DNA from: an uncultured Saprospiraceae bacterium
GTDB lineage: Bacteria; Bacteroidota; Bacteroidia; Chitinophagales; Saprospiraceae
DNA: 26,509 nt
NCBI GenBank assembly: GCA_938039305.1
Contig: CALHUZ010000331.1
Span: 1 to 26,509 of the forward strand
Direction: 5' to 3'
A model generated the notes under the pieces. It saw only the letters and a list, made by a program, of their open reading frames with translations. It did not search any database and was not told the DNA's origin. The number at the start of each line of letters is the position of its first letter. The first letter of the stretch is position 1. Shown piece by piece: positions 14,913 through 22,905 of this stretch. The translations under genes and the position numbers were made by a program.

Positions 14913-16253
14913 ATGCACGTAGTTATCATCGGAAATGGAATCAGCGGTATATCAACGGCCAGATGGGTCCGAAAACTTAGTGATCACAAGATCACAGTGA
15001 TTTCTTCAGAGTCTGAACACTTCTACTCTCGTACAGCACTAATGTATATATACATGGGTCATATGAGGTATGAAGACACAAAGCCTTATGAGGATCACTT
15101 TTGGGCAAAAAATAGGATCGATCTGGTAAAAGGTCATGTCGACAGCATTAACTATAAGGAGCAAGCCATATCTCTTAACAATGGAACTCAGATCCAATAT
15201 GACAAACTTGTTTTAGCTCTTGGTTCTAAATCCAATAAATTTGGATGGCCAGGCCAGGATCTAAAAGGTGTCACCGGACTATATAATCTTCAAGATCTTG
15301 AAACGATAGAGTCTTACAGCAAGAATCTTAAAAGTGCAGTCATAGTCGGAGGTGGACTCATCGGAATAGAACTTGCCGAGATGCTTCATAGTCGCCATAT
15401 CGAAGTAACCATGCTTGTAAGGGAGAAAAGTTTCTGGGATGCAGTCTTGCCTTTTGAAGAGTCCCAAATGATCACCCGACATATCCTCAAAAATGGAATT
15501 AAACTGCAATTAGAAACCAACCTCCAAGAAATTGTAGATGATGGAAACGGAATGGCTTGTGCAGTTATAGCTAAAGAATCTGGAGAAAAGATCGATTGTG
15601 GATTAGTCGGACTTACCGCTGGCGTCAGTCCTAATATCGGGTGGTTAAAAGATACAGGTTTAGAAATCAATCGCGGCATTGTGGTCAATGATCACCTTCA
15701 AACCAGTATCCCAAATGTATATGCTATAGGTGACTGTGCAGAGCTCTCAAATCCTAAACCTGGAAGAAGAGGTGTTGAAGCCATCTGGTATACTGGCCGC
15801 ATGATGGGTGAAACTTGTGCATATAACATATGTGGCAAAGAGATAAGTTATGATGCAGGTATCTGGTTTAATAGTGCAAAGTTTATAGATATAGAATATC
15901 AAGTCTATGGTGAAGTATTAGCCAAGCCAAAAGAACATCATAAGTCACTCTACTGGGAACATGCAGATGGAGATAAAAGTGTACGTATCGTTTATGATGA
16001 TTTAGAAAAAAGCGTTGTAGGATTTAATCTGATGGGCATAAGATTCAGACATGAAGTCTGTGAAAAATGGTTAAAAGAAAAGACTGACATAAAAGCAGTT
16101 GTGAAAGATCTTTCTTTAGCCAACTTCGACCCAGAGTTTTATCGCACATACGAAGTTGAAATCGCCCAATCATTTACAGAGCAATCTGGTATCTCATTTT
16201 CAAACCCAAAACGATCAAATCTCGATCGTGTATTGTCATTCTTAAAAGCATAA
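14913..16253 (+). CDS. FAD/NAD(P)-dependent pyridine nucleotide-disulfide family oxidoreductase
   Basis: 446-residue soluble flavoprotein. FAD is bound through GNGISG (7-12) at the N-terminus and the late SIPNVYAIGDCAEL (Gly273, Asp274). NAD(P)H is bound through VIVGGGLIGIELAEML (from about 142). There is no CxxC redox disulfide, so it resembles the ferredoxin/rubredoxin/nitrite-reductase type of reductase rather than a thioredoxin or lipoamide reductase. A C-terminal extension of about 120 residues (from GRRGVEAIWYTGR on) is less familiar. It is 11 bases upstream of an iron-sulfur membrane protein gene on the same strand; they are surely co-transcribed. Inference: it passes electrons from NAD(P)H to that protein, or accepts them from it. 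The physiological partner is unknown. Confidence 0.88.
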   Translation: MHVVIIGNGISGISTARWVRKLSDHKITVISSESEHFYSRTALMYIYMGHMRYEDTKPYEDHFWAKNRIDLVKGHVDSINYKEQAISLNNGTQIQYDKLVLALGSKSNKFGWPGQDLKGVTGLYNLQDLETIESYSKNLKSAVIVGGGLIGIELAEMLHSRHIEVTMLVREKSFWDAVLPFEESQMITRHILKNGIKLQLETNLQEIVDDGNGMACAVIAKESGEKIDCGLVGLTAGVSPNIGWLKDTGLEINRGIVVNDHLQTSIPNVYAIGDCAELSNPKPGRRGVEAIWYTGRMMGETCAYNICGKEISYDAGIWFNSAKFIDIEYQVYGEVLAKPKEHHKSLYWEHADGDKSVRIVYDDLEKSVVGFNLMGIRFRHEVCEKWLKEKTDIKAVVKDLSLANFDPEFYRTYEVEIAQSFTEQSGISFSNPKRSNLDRVLSFLKA

Positions 16254-16264
16254 ACCGAAAGATC

Positions 16265-17845
16265 ATGTCAGAAGTATACAAAAGCATGTCCATCTCAAAT
16301 CCTCATCCACCATTTGCAGATGGTATTCAAAAGGCGATGACGGCAGTAGCAGCAATTGGATTATTGATAATGGTTTTAGTCACTGTTGGTATAGAAAGCT
16401 TAAGTACTCCACTTAATCTTGTAATATCCTTAGCATTAATGGTAGTTGGAACTATAGGATTTGCATGGAGAGCATTCAAAATAAAACCTTCTGGAATAAA
16501 GAACAACGGAATATGGTTTAGCAGTACTATGTCAAGAGGAGTTGTCGGATGGATAGCCGGTATCGTTATTACAGGTTTTTACATTATTCTCTATTGGTAT
16601 GAAGGGCTTCTTGGTTTAGGAAGTAACGGAGTCGCTAATACGGGATTAATAGGGTTCTTTGATCCACTAGCCATGGCCATCAAGGGAACCGCAGCCAGTC
16701 AATGGTTTGTCTACGGCACACTATACACTGTAGCCATATTGATATTTGGTGTACGCTTTATCTGGAAATATAGACACAATCGCTATCAAGTGATCAGGAC
16801 ACTAAGCGTAATGGGATTTCAATTATTCTTTGCTTATCTCATTCCTGAAATATTAGAAAGTCTAAATGGAGAGTATGCGACCAAGTGGTTTGAAAAAGAT
16901 TTGAAAAACATGTGGCCTTTGGACTACGACTTTTTCGATAAATGGCACATAGCAAATATGAGTGGTGCAGGCTTAGTAGGTTGGGGTTTTCTAATTTTTA
17001 GCCTTCTTATGATATTTGTGATTTCTCCTTTTCTAACTTATAAATATGGTAAGAGATGGTATTGTAGTTGGGTCTGTGGTTGCGGTGGATTAGCAGAGAC
17101 TGCAGGCGATCCTTTTAGACATTTATCTGACAAGTCTATAAAAGCATGGAAAATAGAAAGATGGATGATACATAGTGTACTTGTCTTTTCCATTGTCATG
17201 ACCGTAGCTGTTGTATATGGATACTTAGGAGATGGTTCGCAGTACTATATTACTCGGACTATGTTCACTGTTATAGTAGTAATTCTACTTGTTATCACTG
17301 CTGGTGTTTTTTACTACTTTATGAATAAAAGAGAGGATGCAAAAAAAGATCTCCAAAAGGTGATCTATGGCCTCGCTGGAGTTATAGCGCTCATTCTAAT
17401 CATCAACTTCTTAATAGGTAGTGGTAATGCATTCTTTATAGATAACTATTCGTTTAAGAAGTGGTATGGATTTCTAATAGGCGCTGCCTTTTCTGGTGTT
17501 GTTGGTGTTGGTTTTTATCCACTTATGGGAAGTAGGATGTGGTGCCGTTTTGGTTGTCCTATGGCTGCGATACTTGGTTTGCAACAGAAATTATTTTCAA
17601 GATTCAGAATTACAACTAATGGCAGCCAGTGCATCTCTTGCGGTAACTGTTCTACTTATTGTGAAATGGGAATCGACGTGAGAGCATATGCTCAAAAAGG
17701 GCAGAACATTGTCAGATCTAGTTGTGTGGGATGTGGTGTATGTGCCGCTGTCTGCCCAAGAGGAGTATTGAAGTTAGAGAATGGCTCTTCAGATGTCTAT
17801 GAAAAGACGATCGATATCAGAAACAATCATATCAAGATGGGATAG
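16265..17845 (+). CDS. Polytopic 4Fe-4S membrane protein, NapH/NosR/CcoG-like
   Basis: 526 residues with about nine or ten hydrophobic segments, beginning near residue 22. Cysteine motifs fall in four places: CSWVCGC (Cys267, 271, 273) after a long membrane segment; CRFGCP (Cys427, 431); and two ferredoxin clusters, CISCGNCSTYC (456-466) and CVGCGVCAAVCP (487-498). This order, two CxxxC motifs after membrane spans and then a double ferredoxin domain, is that of NapH, NosR and CcoG/RdxA. NosR's periplasmic FMN domain is not seen, and no nap, nos or cco gene is nearby. The first motif has Gly where the family usually has Pro (C-x3-CP). It is co-transcribed with the FAD oxidoreductase. Likely role: electron transfer across or at the inner membrane. 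It converges on a methyltransferase gene. Confidence 0.87.
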   Translation: MSEVYKSMSISNPHPPFADGIQKAMTAVAAIGLLIMVLVTVGIESLSTPLNLVISLALMVVGTIGFAWRAFKIKPSGIKNNGIWFSSTMSRGVVGWIAGIVITGFYIILYWYEGLLGLGSNGVANTGLIGFFDPLAMAIKGTAASQWFVYGTLYTVAILIFGVRFIWKYRHNRYQVIRTLSVMGFQLFFAYLIPEILESLNGEYATKWFEKDLKNMWPLDYDFFDKWHIANMSGAGLVGWGFLIFSLLMIFVISPFLTYKYGKRWYCSWVCGCGGLAETAGDPFRHLSDKSIKAWKIERWMIHSVLVFSIVMTVAVVYGYLGDGSQYYITRTMFTVIVVILLVITAGVFYYFMNKREDAKKDLQKVIYGLAGVIALILIINFLIGSGNAFFIDNYSFKKWYGFLIGAAFSGVVGVGFYPLMGSRMWCRFGCPMAAILGLQQKLFSRFRITTNGSQCISCGNCSTYCEMGIDVRAYAQKGQNIVRSSCVGCGVCAAVCPRGVLKLENGSSDVYEKTIDIRNNHIKMG

Positions 17846-17863
17846 AAGAGAACCTCTATTGCC

Positions 17864-18589
17864 TTATTTCTTATTGGCTACTGCAATAACAGAAAGTCCA
17901 AACAATTGTCTGGTGAAATAGTCTATGATTTTAAAAATTGGTACAAGCCTATCAAAGTGCTTCATTTGATCAGATGGTATTTGTCTCTTCTTTAAAATAT
18001 TACCATTTAAATACCAACCAATAATCCCAACAGGATTAAAGAATCGACTATATACAACATCTAATTCTTGATTCAATACATTTTTTAATGCACCACGACT
18101 GTATCTTCTAAAATGAAAAAGATCTTCATCGAAGGTGTTGTATAAAAATGAAAAGGCTGGAACAAGAATAATACATGTGCCACCTGGTTTTAACAACTTT
18201 TTTATATTCTTAATTGCGATATCATGCTTGTCGATATGCTCAATAACGTTAAGTGCAAAAACTGTATCATACTGTTCTAAGTGAGCTTCAAAGACAGAAT
18301 CAAACTCGGTATCTACTAAGTCTAATAAGACCACGTCGTTTTTATCGAACTTCTTTTTAAGGCTATTGCAATATTGGTCTCTAATATCACTTAGTACAAT
18401 GTCAAATCCATCGTCTATAAAAGACTTTGAAATATTACCGATGCCACTTCCGACTTCCAAAATTCGACCTTGACAATATGGTTTTATAGATTGGTACATC
18501 CAGTTATTGAAACGATGTGCCTGAGCGATAGTTTGTAAAGTCTCTTCACCCTCTTTATCGACTTCTTTAAAAGAAAAATCATCTGCCAT
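17864..18589 (-). CDS. SAM-dependent class I methyltransferase
   Basis: 241-residue cytoplasmic methyltransferase of the Ubi/Coq type. SAM-binding motif I is ILEVGSGIGN (43-52), followed by an acidic end of strand 2 (VLSDI). FALNVIEHIDKHD (111-123) is motif II and LLKPGGTCIIL motif III. The region after it (FDEDLFHFRRYSRGALKNVL) is typical of methyltransferases that sit beside glycan or lipid-linked sugar genes. It starts 9 bases after the stop of the GT2 gene, so it shares that transcript. The methylated substrate is not evident; a lipid-linked sugar or glycan precursor fits the neighbourhood. Confidence 0.88.
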   Translation of the reverse strand: MADDFSFKEVDKEGEETLQTIAQAHRFNNWMYQSIKPYCQGRILEVGSGIGNISKSFIDDGFDIVLSDIRDQYCNSLKKKFDKNDVVLLDLVDTEFDSVFEAHLEQYDTVFALNVIEHIDKHDIAIKNIKKLLKPGGTCIILVPAFSFLYNTFDEDLFHFRRYSRGALKNVLNQELDVVYSRFFNPVGIIGWYLNGNILKKRQIPSDQMKHFDRLVPIFKIIDYFTRQLFGLSVIAVANKK

Positions 18590-18598
18590 CCTTCTTTC

Positions 18599-19318
18599 TT
18601 ATCTGAAAATATTATATCTCATAATTGCATATAAAGCCCTAAAACCATCTTTCCATCCTATTTTCTTTCCTTCTTCAAAACTTCTACCATAGTAAGAAAT
18701 ACCTACTTCATAAATTCTAATATTCGGTATTTTACTAATCTTTGCAGTGACTTCAGGTTCGAAACCAAATCTTTTTTCTTTTAACTTAAGCTGCGCGATA
18801 ACTTCTTTTCTAAATAATTTATAGCAAGTCTCTATGTCAGTAAGATTGAGATTTGTGAATACATTAGAAACAAAAGTTAAAAATTTGTTGCCCGCAGTAT
18901 GCCAAAAGAATAGTGCCCTATGTGGGTTGCCACCTATGAATCTACTACCATAAACAACATCGGCAAACCCTTCTACCATTGGTTTCAAAAGCAAGTTATA
19001 CTCTTTAGGGTCATATTCAAGATCTGCATCTTGAATAATAATATAATCCCCAGTTGCTTTTTCTAAGCCCAAATGAAGAGAAGCACCCTTGCCCTGGTTC
19101 TTAGCATTTGAAAAGATATTTATTGGACAATCCATATTGTCTACTAAATATTTATCTATCAGATGCAATGTATCATCAGTGCTGCAATCATTTACTATGA
19201 TAATCTCTTTTTCTATATCCGAGATTAAGCTAACATTTAAGACAGCGTCCAAGACCTTTACTATCGTTCGTTCTTCATTGAAGACCGGAATCACTATGGA
19301 CAATTTTTCTCTGGGCAA
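18599..19318 (-). CDS. GT2 glycosyltransferase, polyprenyl-phosphate sugar synthase type
   Basis: 239 residues with a GT-A fold: SIVIPVFNEERTI (7-19), IIIVNDCSTDDT (39-50), KGASLHLGLEKATGDYI and the metal-binding DAD at 97-99 in IIQDADLEYDP. The later DIETCYKLFRKEV and RFGFEPEVTAKI are marks of the dolichol/undecaprenyl-phosphate sugar transferase group (Dpm1, GtrB, ArnC). No C-terminal membrane segments are present, so it is the short Dpm1-like form. The only start that includes the conserved first strand is TTG at 19318; a stop codon lies two codons upstream and no ATG is in reach. Inferred role: transfer of a sugar from a nucleotide donor to a polyprenyl phosphate, supplying the GT-C enzyme encoded on the other arm. 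Confidence 0.88.
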   Translation of the reverse strand: MPREKLSIVIPVFNEERTIVKVLDAVLNVSLISDIEKEIIIVNDCSTDDTLHLIDKYLVDNMDCPINIFSNAKNQGKGASLHLGLEKATGDYIIIQDADLEYDPKEYNLLLKPMVEGFADVVYGSRFIGGNPHRALFFWHTAGNKFLTFVSNVFTNLNLTDIETCYKLFRKEVIAQLKLKEKRFGFEPEVTAKISKIPNIRIYEVGISYYGRSFEEGKKIGWKDGFRALYAIMRYNIFR

Positions 19319-19428
19319 AATTTAAATTCTTTGAAAGGAACAATGTAAGCATATCGTTCAAAAACTCCTACCCATAGCCGAATTCATGATAATAATACAA
19401 ACCAATATTGCATACCTTAGTGACTGTT

Positions 19429-20688
19429 ATGGATCGCAGACTTTTCGCTAAACAACTGAGTGTTTTGTCACTCGCCTCATGTGCAAGTCCATATATGCCG
19501 CACGACGCACATTCCCTTAAGTCAAGCAGATTATCATCTGATCAACCTTTGGCAATAGCAATGTGGGATTTCTCTTGGCTTCTTCGGAGATACCCCGGAG
19601 GTGGTTTTGAAGAATGGGAAAAAGCGCTTGACGATTTGATTGTAAGAGGCTATAACGCTTTACGCATAGACTGCTTTCCTCAATTTATAGCTAAAAATGA
19701 CGCCGGAGATAGAGCAGATATATATACACTTCCAAAACGTGGCAACCACCGAGTATTATGGGGTAATGAAAAAACTGTCGAAATCCAACCTCTTCCGGAA
19801 TTGATGAAATTCTTGAAGTTGTGTAAAGAACGAAACTTGGCTATCGTTCTCTCAAGCTGGTTTCAAGGCCATGGCACCAATAGAAACAAAAGTTTCTCAG
19901 GTGTGCAAGGGCTAGTTAGAGCTTGGGATGAGACACTACAACAAATAGAGGATAATTCGCTATTTGATGATATAGTTTATGTTGATTTACTTAATGAATA
20001 TCCTTTATGGCATGGTTATACTTGGCTAAGTGACGAACTTCAACACATAAAAAATGTGGATCAAGTGCCTTTCGATTTTCTAAATGACAGGCAAGAAAAG
20101 CGCTATAATCCTGAACAGATAACCTTCTACAATCAGTTTATAAACAATGTTATACGCATCTTAAAAACAAAGTGGCCGAAAATTAAATTTACCGTATCCC
20201 TTACCAATACCCTTAATACACCTTGGCAGGATTTTGATGCCAATTCATGTGAGGTGCTAGATATACATCAATGGATGATCTACAATAAAGACTTTAGCAA
20301 ACAAAGCAAATACTTCGACACCATTCATACTTATAAACCGAAAACAAACTTTGCAGTAGCTCAGAAGGCGATGATGGACTATTGGATTAGTCACAAAAAA
20401 GAAATGACTGACTGGTTAAAAAATTCAATGAAAGAAAGGAAAATGCTCGCGGACTCACTTGCTATCCCTTTAGGCTGCACTGAAGGTTGGGGTTCCGTAA
20501 TGTGGATGGAACATAAAGATCTCAATTGGGATTTTGTAAAACAATCTGGACTATTGGCAGCACATTTGGGCAATGAAATAGGCTATTCTTTTAATTGTTC
20601 TTCTAACTTTACGCATCCTCACTTTAGTACGCTTTGGGAGGATGTCGATTGGCATCAAGAAGTTACGAAGGTGATCAGAAAGTTATAG
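19429..20688 (+). CDS. Exported cellulase-like (clan GH-A) protein
   Basis: 419 residues from the ATG at 19429; an in-frame TTG at 19408 is less likely. The N-terminus reads DRRLFAKQLSVLSLASCASP, with a twin-arginine-like RRLFAK and a lipobox-like LASC, so it is probably exported and perhaps lipid-anchored. The rest resembles the cellulase-like/GH5-like TIM barrel: GYNALRIDCFPQF, LAIVLSSWFQ, VDLLNEYPLWHG with a likely acid/base Glu190, and LGCTEGWGS with a likely nucleophile Glu352. Asn before Glu190 is the clan GH-A mark. Substrate is unknown. It is divergent from the GT2 gene and followed 4 bases later by a membrane protein gene, so it belongs to the plus arm of the cluster. Confidence 0.8.
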   Translation: MDRRLFAKQLSVLSLASCASPYMPHDAHSLKSSRLSSDQPLAIAMWDFSWLLRRYPGGGFEEWEKALDDLIVRGYNALRIDCFPQFIAKNDAGDRADIYTLPKRGNHRVLWGNEKTVEIQPLPELMKFLKLCKERNLAIVLSSWFQGHGTNRNKSFSGVQGLVRAWDETLQQIEDNSLFDDIVYVDLLNEYPLWHGYTWLSDELQHIKNVDQVPFDFLNDRQEKRYNPEQITFYNQFINNVIRILKTKWPKIKFTVSLTNTLNTPWQDFDANSCEVLDIHQWMIYNKDFSKQSKYFDTIHTYKPKTNFAVAQKAMMDYWISHKKEMTDWLKNSMKERKMLADSLAIPLGCTEGWGSVMWMEHKDLNWDFVKQSGLLAAHLGNEIGYSFNCSSNFTHPHFSTLWEDVDWHQEVTKVIRKL

Positions 20689-20692
20689 CTGC

Positions 20693-21550
20693 ATGAAGTT
20701 AAGTATCAATTCATTTTATCTTCTCTTGTTGATATGCTTAAGCTTTGAACTTCCGTGTCAAAATGTTTCTATAACCAACATCATAGCTGAAAATTTTACC
20801 ACATCTGAAAGCGATCTTTTAGAGATCAAGTTTAATGAAACTTTACCGAACCTACCTTTTGTTGTGGCATGGCAAGATTCAGCTGGTCGTCAATACGCCC
20901 AACAATACTTAACTAATGACAATAAGTTGATTATTCCTATGGCGCAACAAAGTGGATGGTCAGGAAAGCTACTTATGGTTGGCATGTCAATCGCAGATGA
21001 GGCTACCATAAGATCAATAAGCTTTAGTGATCACTGGAACAACTTCATTTCAATGAGAGGTATGACGCCAGGAAGTGTAAATTTTACAAGCCCATATTTC
21101 TTTAAGAACTATTCTTTAAGATTCATTTGCTTCTGCTTAGTTTTTATATTATTCGCTCTATTCTTTATTATCAATAAGCGAGTTTATCTGTCTTTACTTT
21201 TTGGCTTTCTTATAAGCTGGTTGGTTTATGATTCAAGAAATATTTATAACAGGTGGGACATAATGAATAATCTTGCTCAGCAAGACTATGAAATATACAT
21301 TTTTAAAGACATCGATATTTTTCTAAAAGAGGCAAGAGAAATCATTGGGGACAAATCATGGTCTAAAGAACCTCTGTCCGGTGTCATTAATTCTTATTGT
21401 ACATATAAGCTCGCAGATTTAGAATACAAATCCAAAAGATATGATAATCCGAATGAAGCCGATTTTATAATAACGACTAAGCCAAAGAAGAGAGAAATAG
21501 TATATCAACATAACAGTTATTTTTTAATCTCTCAGAATTCTGATAAATGA
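20693..21550 (+). CDS. Two-span membrane protein with extracytoplasmic domains, unknown function
   Basis: 285 residues that I do not recognise by family. Signal peptide at 1-22 (FYLLLLICLSFELPCQ). Residues 25-135 look like a beta-rich domain. Two membrane segments follow at about 142-160 (RFICFCLVFILFALFFII) and 164-179 (VYLSLLFGFLISWLVY), close enough to form a hairpin. The last 105 residues (180-285) would then be outside too; they include DIDIFLKEAREIIGD and NEADFIITTK, a pattern like the small soluble domains found with GT-C glycosyltransferases. Its stop overlaps the start of the GT-C gene (ATGA), which argues that the two work as a pair. It begins 4 bases after the cellulase-like gene. 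Confidence 0.75.
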   Translation: MKLSINSFYLLLLICLSFELPCQNVSITNIIAENFTTSESDLLEIKFNETLPNLPFVVAWQDSAGRQYAQQYLTNDNKLIIPMAQQSGWSGKLLMVGMSIADEATIRSISFSDHWNNFISMRGMTPGSVNFTSPYFFKNYSLRFICFCLVFILFALFFIINKRVYLSLLFGFLISWLVYDSRNIYNRWDIMNNLAQQDYEIYIFKDIDIFLKEAREIIGDKSWSKEPLSGVINSYCTYKLADLEYKSKRYDNPNEADFIITTKPKKREIVYQHNSYFLISQNSDK

Positions 21551-22893
21551 GTTTGATAGCTGTCATTTTACATATCTGTGTAGATATACTTTGCGGTCTA
21601 TTGGTATTACGCTTGTTAAAAGATACCGAATGGCAATTATTTACTATTGTCAAGGCACTTGCTATTGGAATGATGGTAGACACACTATTTGTGGGTAGTT
21701 TTTCATTTTTTGGGTTATCCATATTAGCCAGCTTTATTCTGTTCTCAATCATTAATATTGGACTCTTTGGAGTATTCTATAAAAAGCTAAATTTATCATG
21801 GTCTGATAAATTATTAAAGGGGCGTGTATCAATATGGGAGGGCTTATTGCTTGTTTTCATTTTAGAAAAACTAGTATGGAGTATCTATTCATTGATAAAA
21901 CTTCCAGTTTATTTTGATGATGCATTGAATCATTGGTCTGGAAGAGGGAAAGCGCTTTTATATTCAGTGAACTGGTCATGGGATCCAGCGTCACCACTGT
22001 TTATGGGGAAAGCATTTGGTCACGAACAATACCCACTTTTTGCAAGTATTTGGCGCGCTACTAATACAAGCATTACAGGAAGTCCTGATGGATTCATTGA
22101 GCGTGTAGATGGTTTACTGATGTGGGTTATCATCGTCATAAGCATTGCAACTTGGATCAATGAAGTTTCAGGGAAAAGATGGTTAGGTATTGTAGGTGCC
22201 TCAATTCTAAGCTGTTTGCCACTGGAAGCTTGGCACATAACTGCTGGATATGTAGAGATCTATATGCAAGCATATCTTATTCTGGCACTATGGGGAATTT
22301 TCAATGGAAAATATGTCTTTGCTGGCTTAATGACAGCAGCACTTATATGGAGCAAAAATGAAGGTCTTATATTATTCGTACCGACTTTGACTTTATGTTT
22401 ATTCTTCACTCTTTTGCTTAATCGAGATCTTGACCTGGCAAAGAAAGCAAAGCTCTTTGCAAACTATAAGTTGACTTGGATATCAATTATATCACCTTGG
22501 ATATTATTTAAATTATTTAAAGGTATTGGATTCACTATACCAGGCAATTCTGACATCGGTTATGTTGATGGAACCCTCAAATTATTCGGCTATGCTATGT
22601 TTGATAATCCATCCTCAAGTTTCTTTTGGGCTTTCATTTTAATAGGAATAATAATATCCTCTTCTCGCATTATAAAAGATAAAAAACTCTTGCCTATTGC
22701 TGCGGGCGCCTTCACACTTTTAGCAATGATGCTATTTGTTTTTACGTCTACAGGAGCTCATGTCTTTTTAGAAAATCAAATGACCATCCACAGATCACTA
22801 CTTCAGATAGCCCCTGTATTTATAGTACTTGTATGCCTTTCTCTTGTTGGAGAAAAAACAAAACTAAAAGAAGTCCAAAAAGAGTTTCTTTAG
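21547..22893 (+). CDS. GT-C type membrane glycosyltransferase (GT39/ArnT-like)
   Basis: 448 residues, almost all hydrophobic, with roughly ten to twelve membrane segments. The first large loop carries paired acidic residues in LPVYFDDALNHWSGRGKALL (Asp124, Asp125), the place and form of the catalytic acid in GT-C enzymes. Other marks are HITAGYVEIYMQAYL and WSKNEGLILF, both seen in related uncharacterised GT-C proteins. No full-length family match is claimed. Such enzymes move a sugar from a polyprenyl-phosphate donor to an acceptor outside the inner membrane, which fits the Dpm1-like GT2 on the opposite arm. It overlaps the two-span membrane protein gene by 4 bases and converges on the FKBP gene, with 12 bases between stops. 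Confidence 0.8.
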   Translation: MSLIAVILHICVDILCGLLVLRLLKDTEWQLFTIVKALAIGMMVDTLFVGSFSFFGLSILASFILFSIINIGLFGVFYKKLNLSWSDKLLKGRVSIWEGLLLVFILEKLVWSIYSLIKLPVYFDDALNHWSGRGKALLYSVNWSWDPASPLFMGKAFGHEQYPLFASIWRATNTSITGSPDGFIERVDGLLMWVIIVISIATWINEVSGKRWLGIVGASILSCLPLEAWHITAGYVEIYMQAYLILALWGIFNGKYVFAGLMTAALIWSKNEGLILFVPTLTLCLFFTLLLNRDLDLAKKAKLFANYKLTWISIISPWILFKLFKGIGFTIPGNSDIGYVDGTLKLFGYAMFDNPSSSFFWAFILIGIIISSSRIIKDKKLLPIAAGAFTLLAMMLFVFTSTGAHVFLENQMTIHRSLLQIAPVFIVLVCLSLVGEKTKLKEVQKEFL

Positions 22894-22905
22894 AATAGTC
22901 CCCGT

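Noticed and set aside
16265..17845. Calling this gene nosR, napH or ccoG
   Set aside because: The cysteine layout is shared by all three families, the diagnostic extra domains and partner operons are missing, and the first motif is unusual.
17844..17862. Short inverted repeat between the iron-sulfur protein gene and the methyltransferase gene
   Set aside because: Only about four clean pairs, with mismatches; not distinguishable from chance in a convergent gap of 18 bases.
19408..19428. Upstream TTG start for the cellulase-like gene
   Set aside because: ATG at 19429 directly begins a good export signal, and the extra seven residues add nothing typical.
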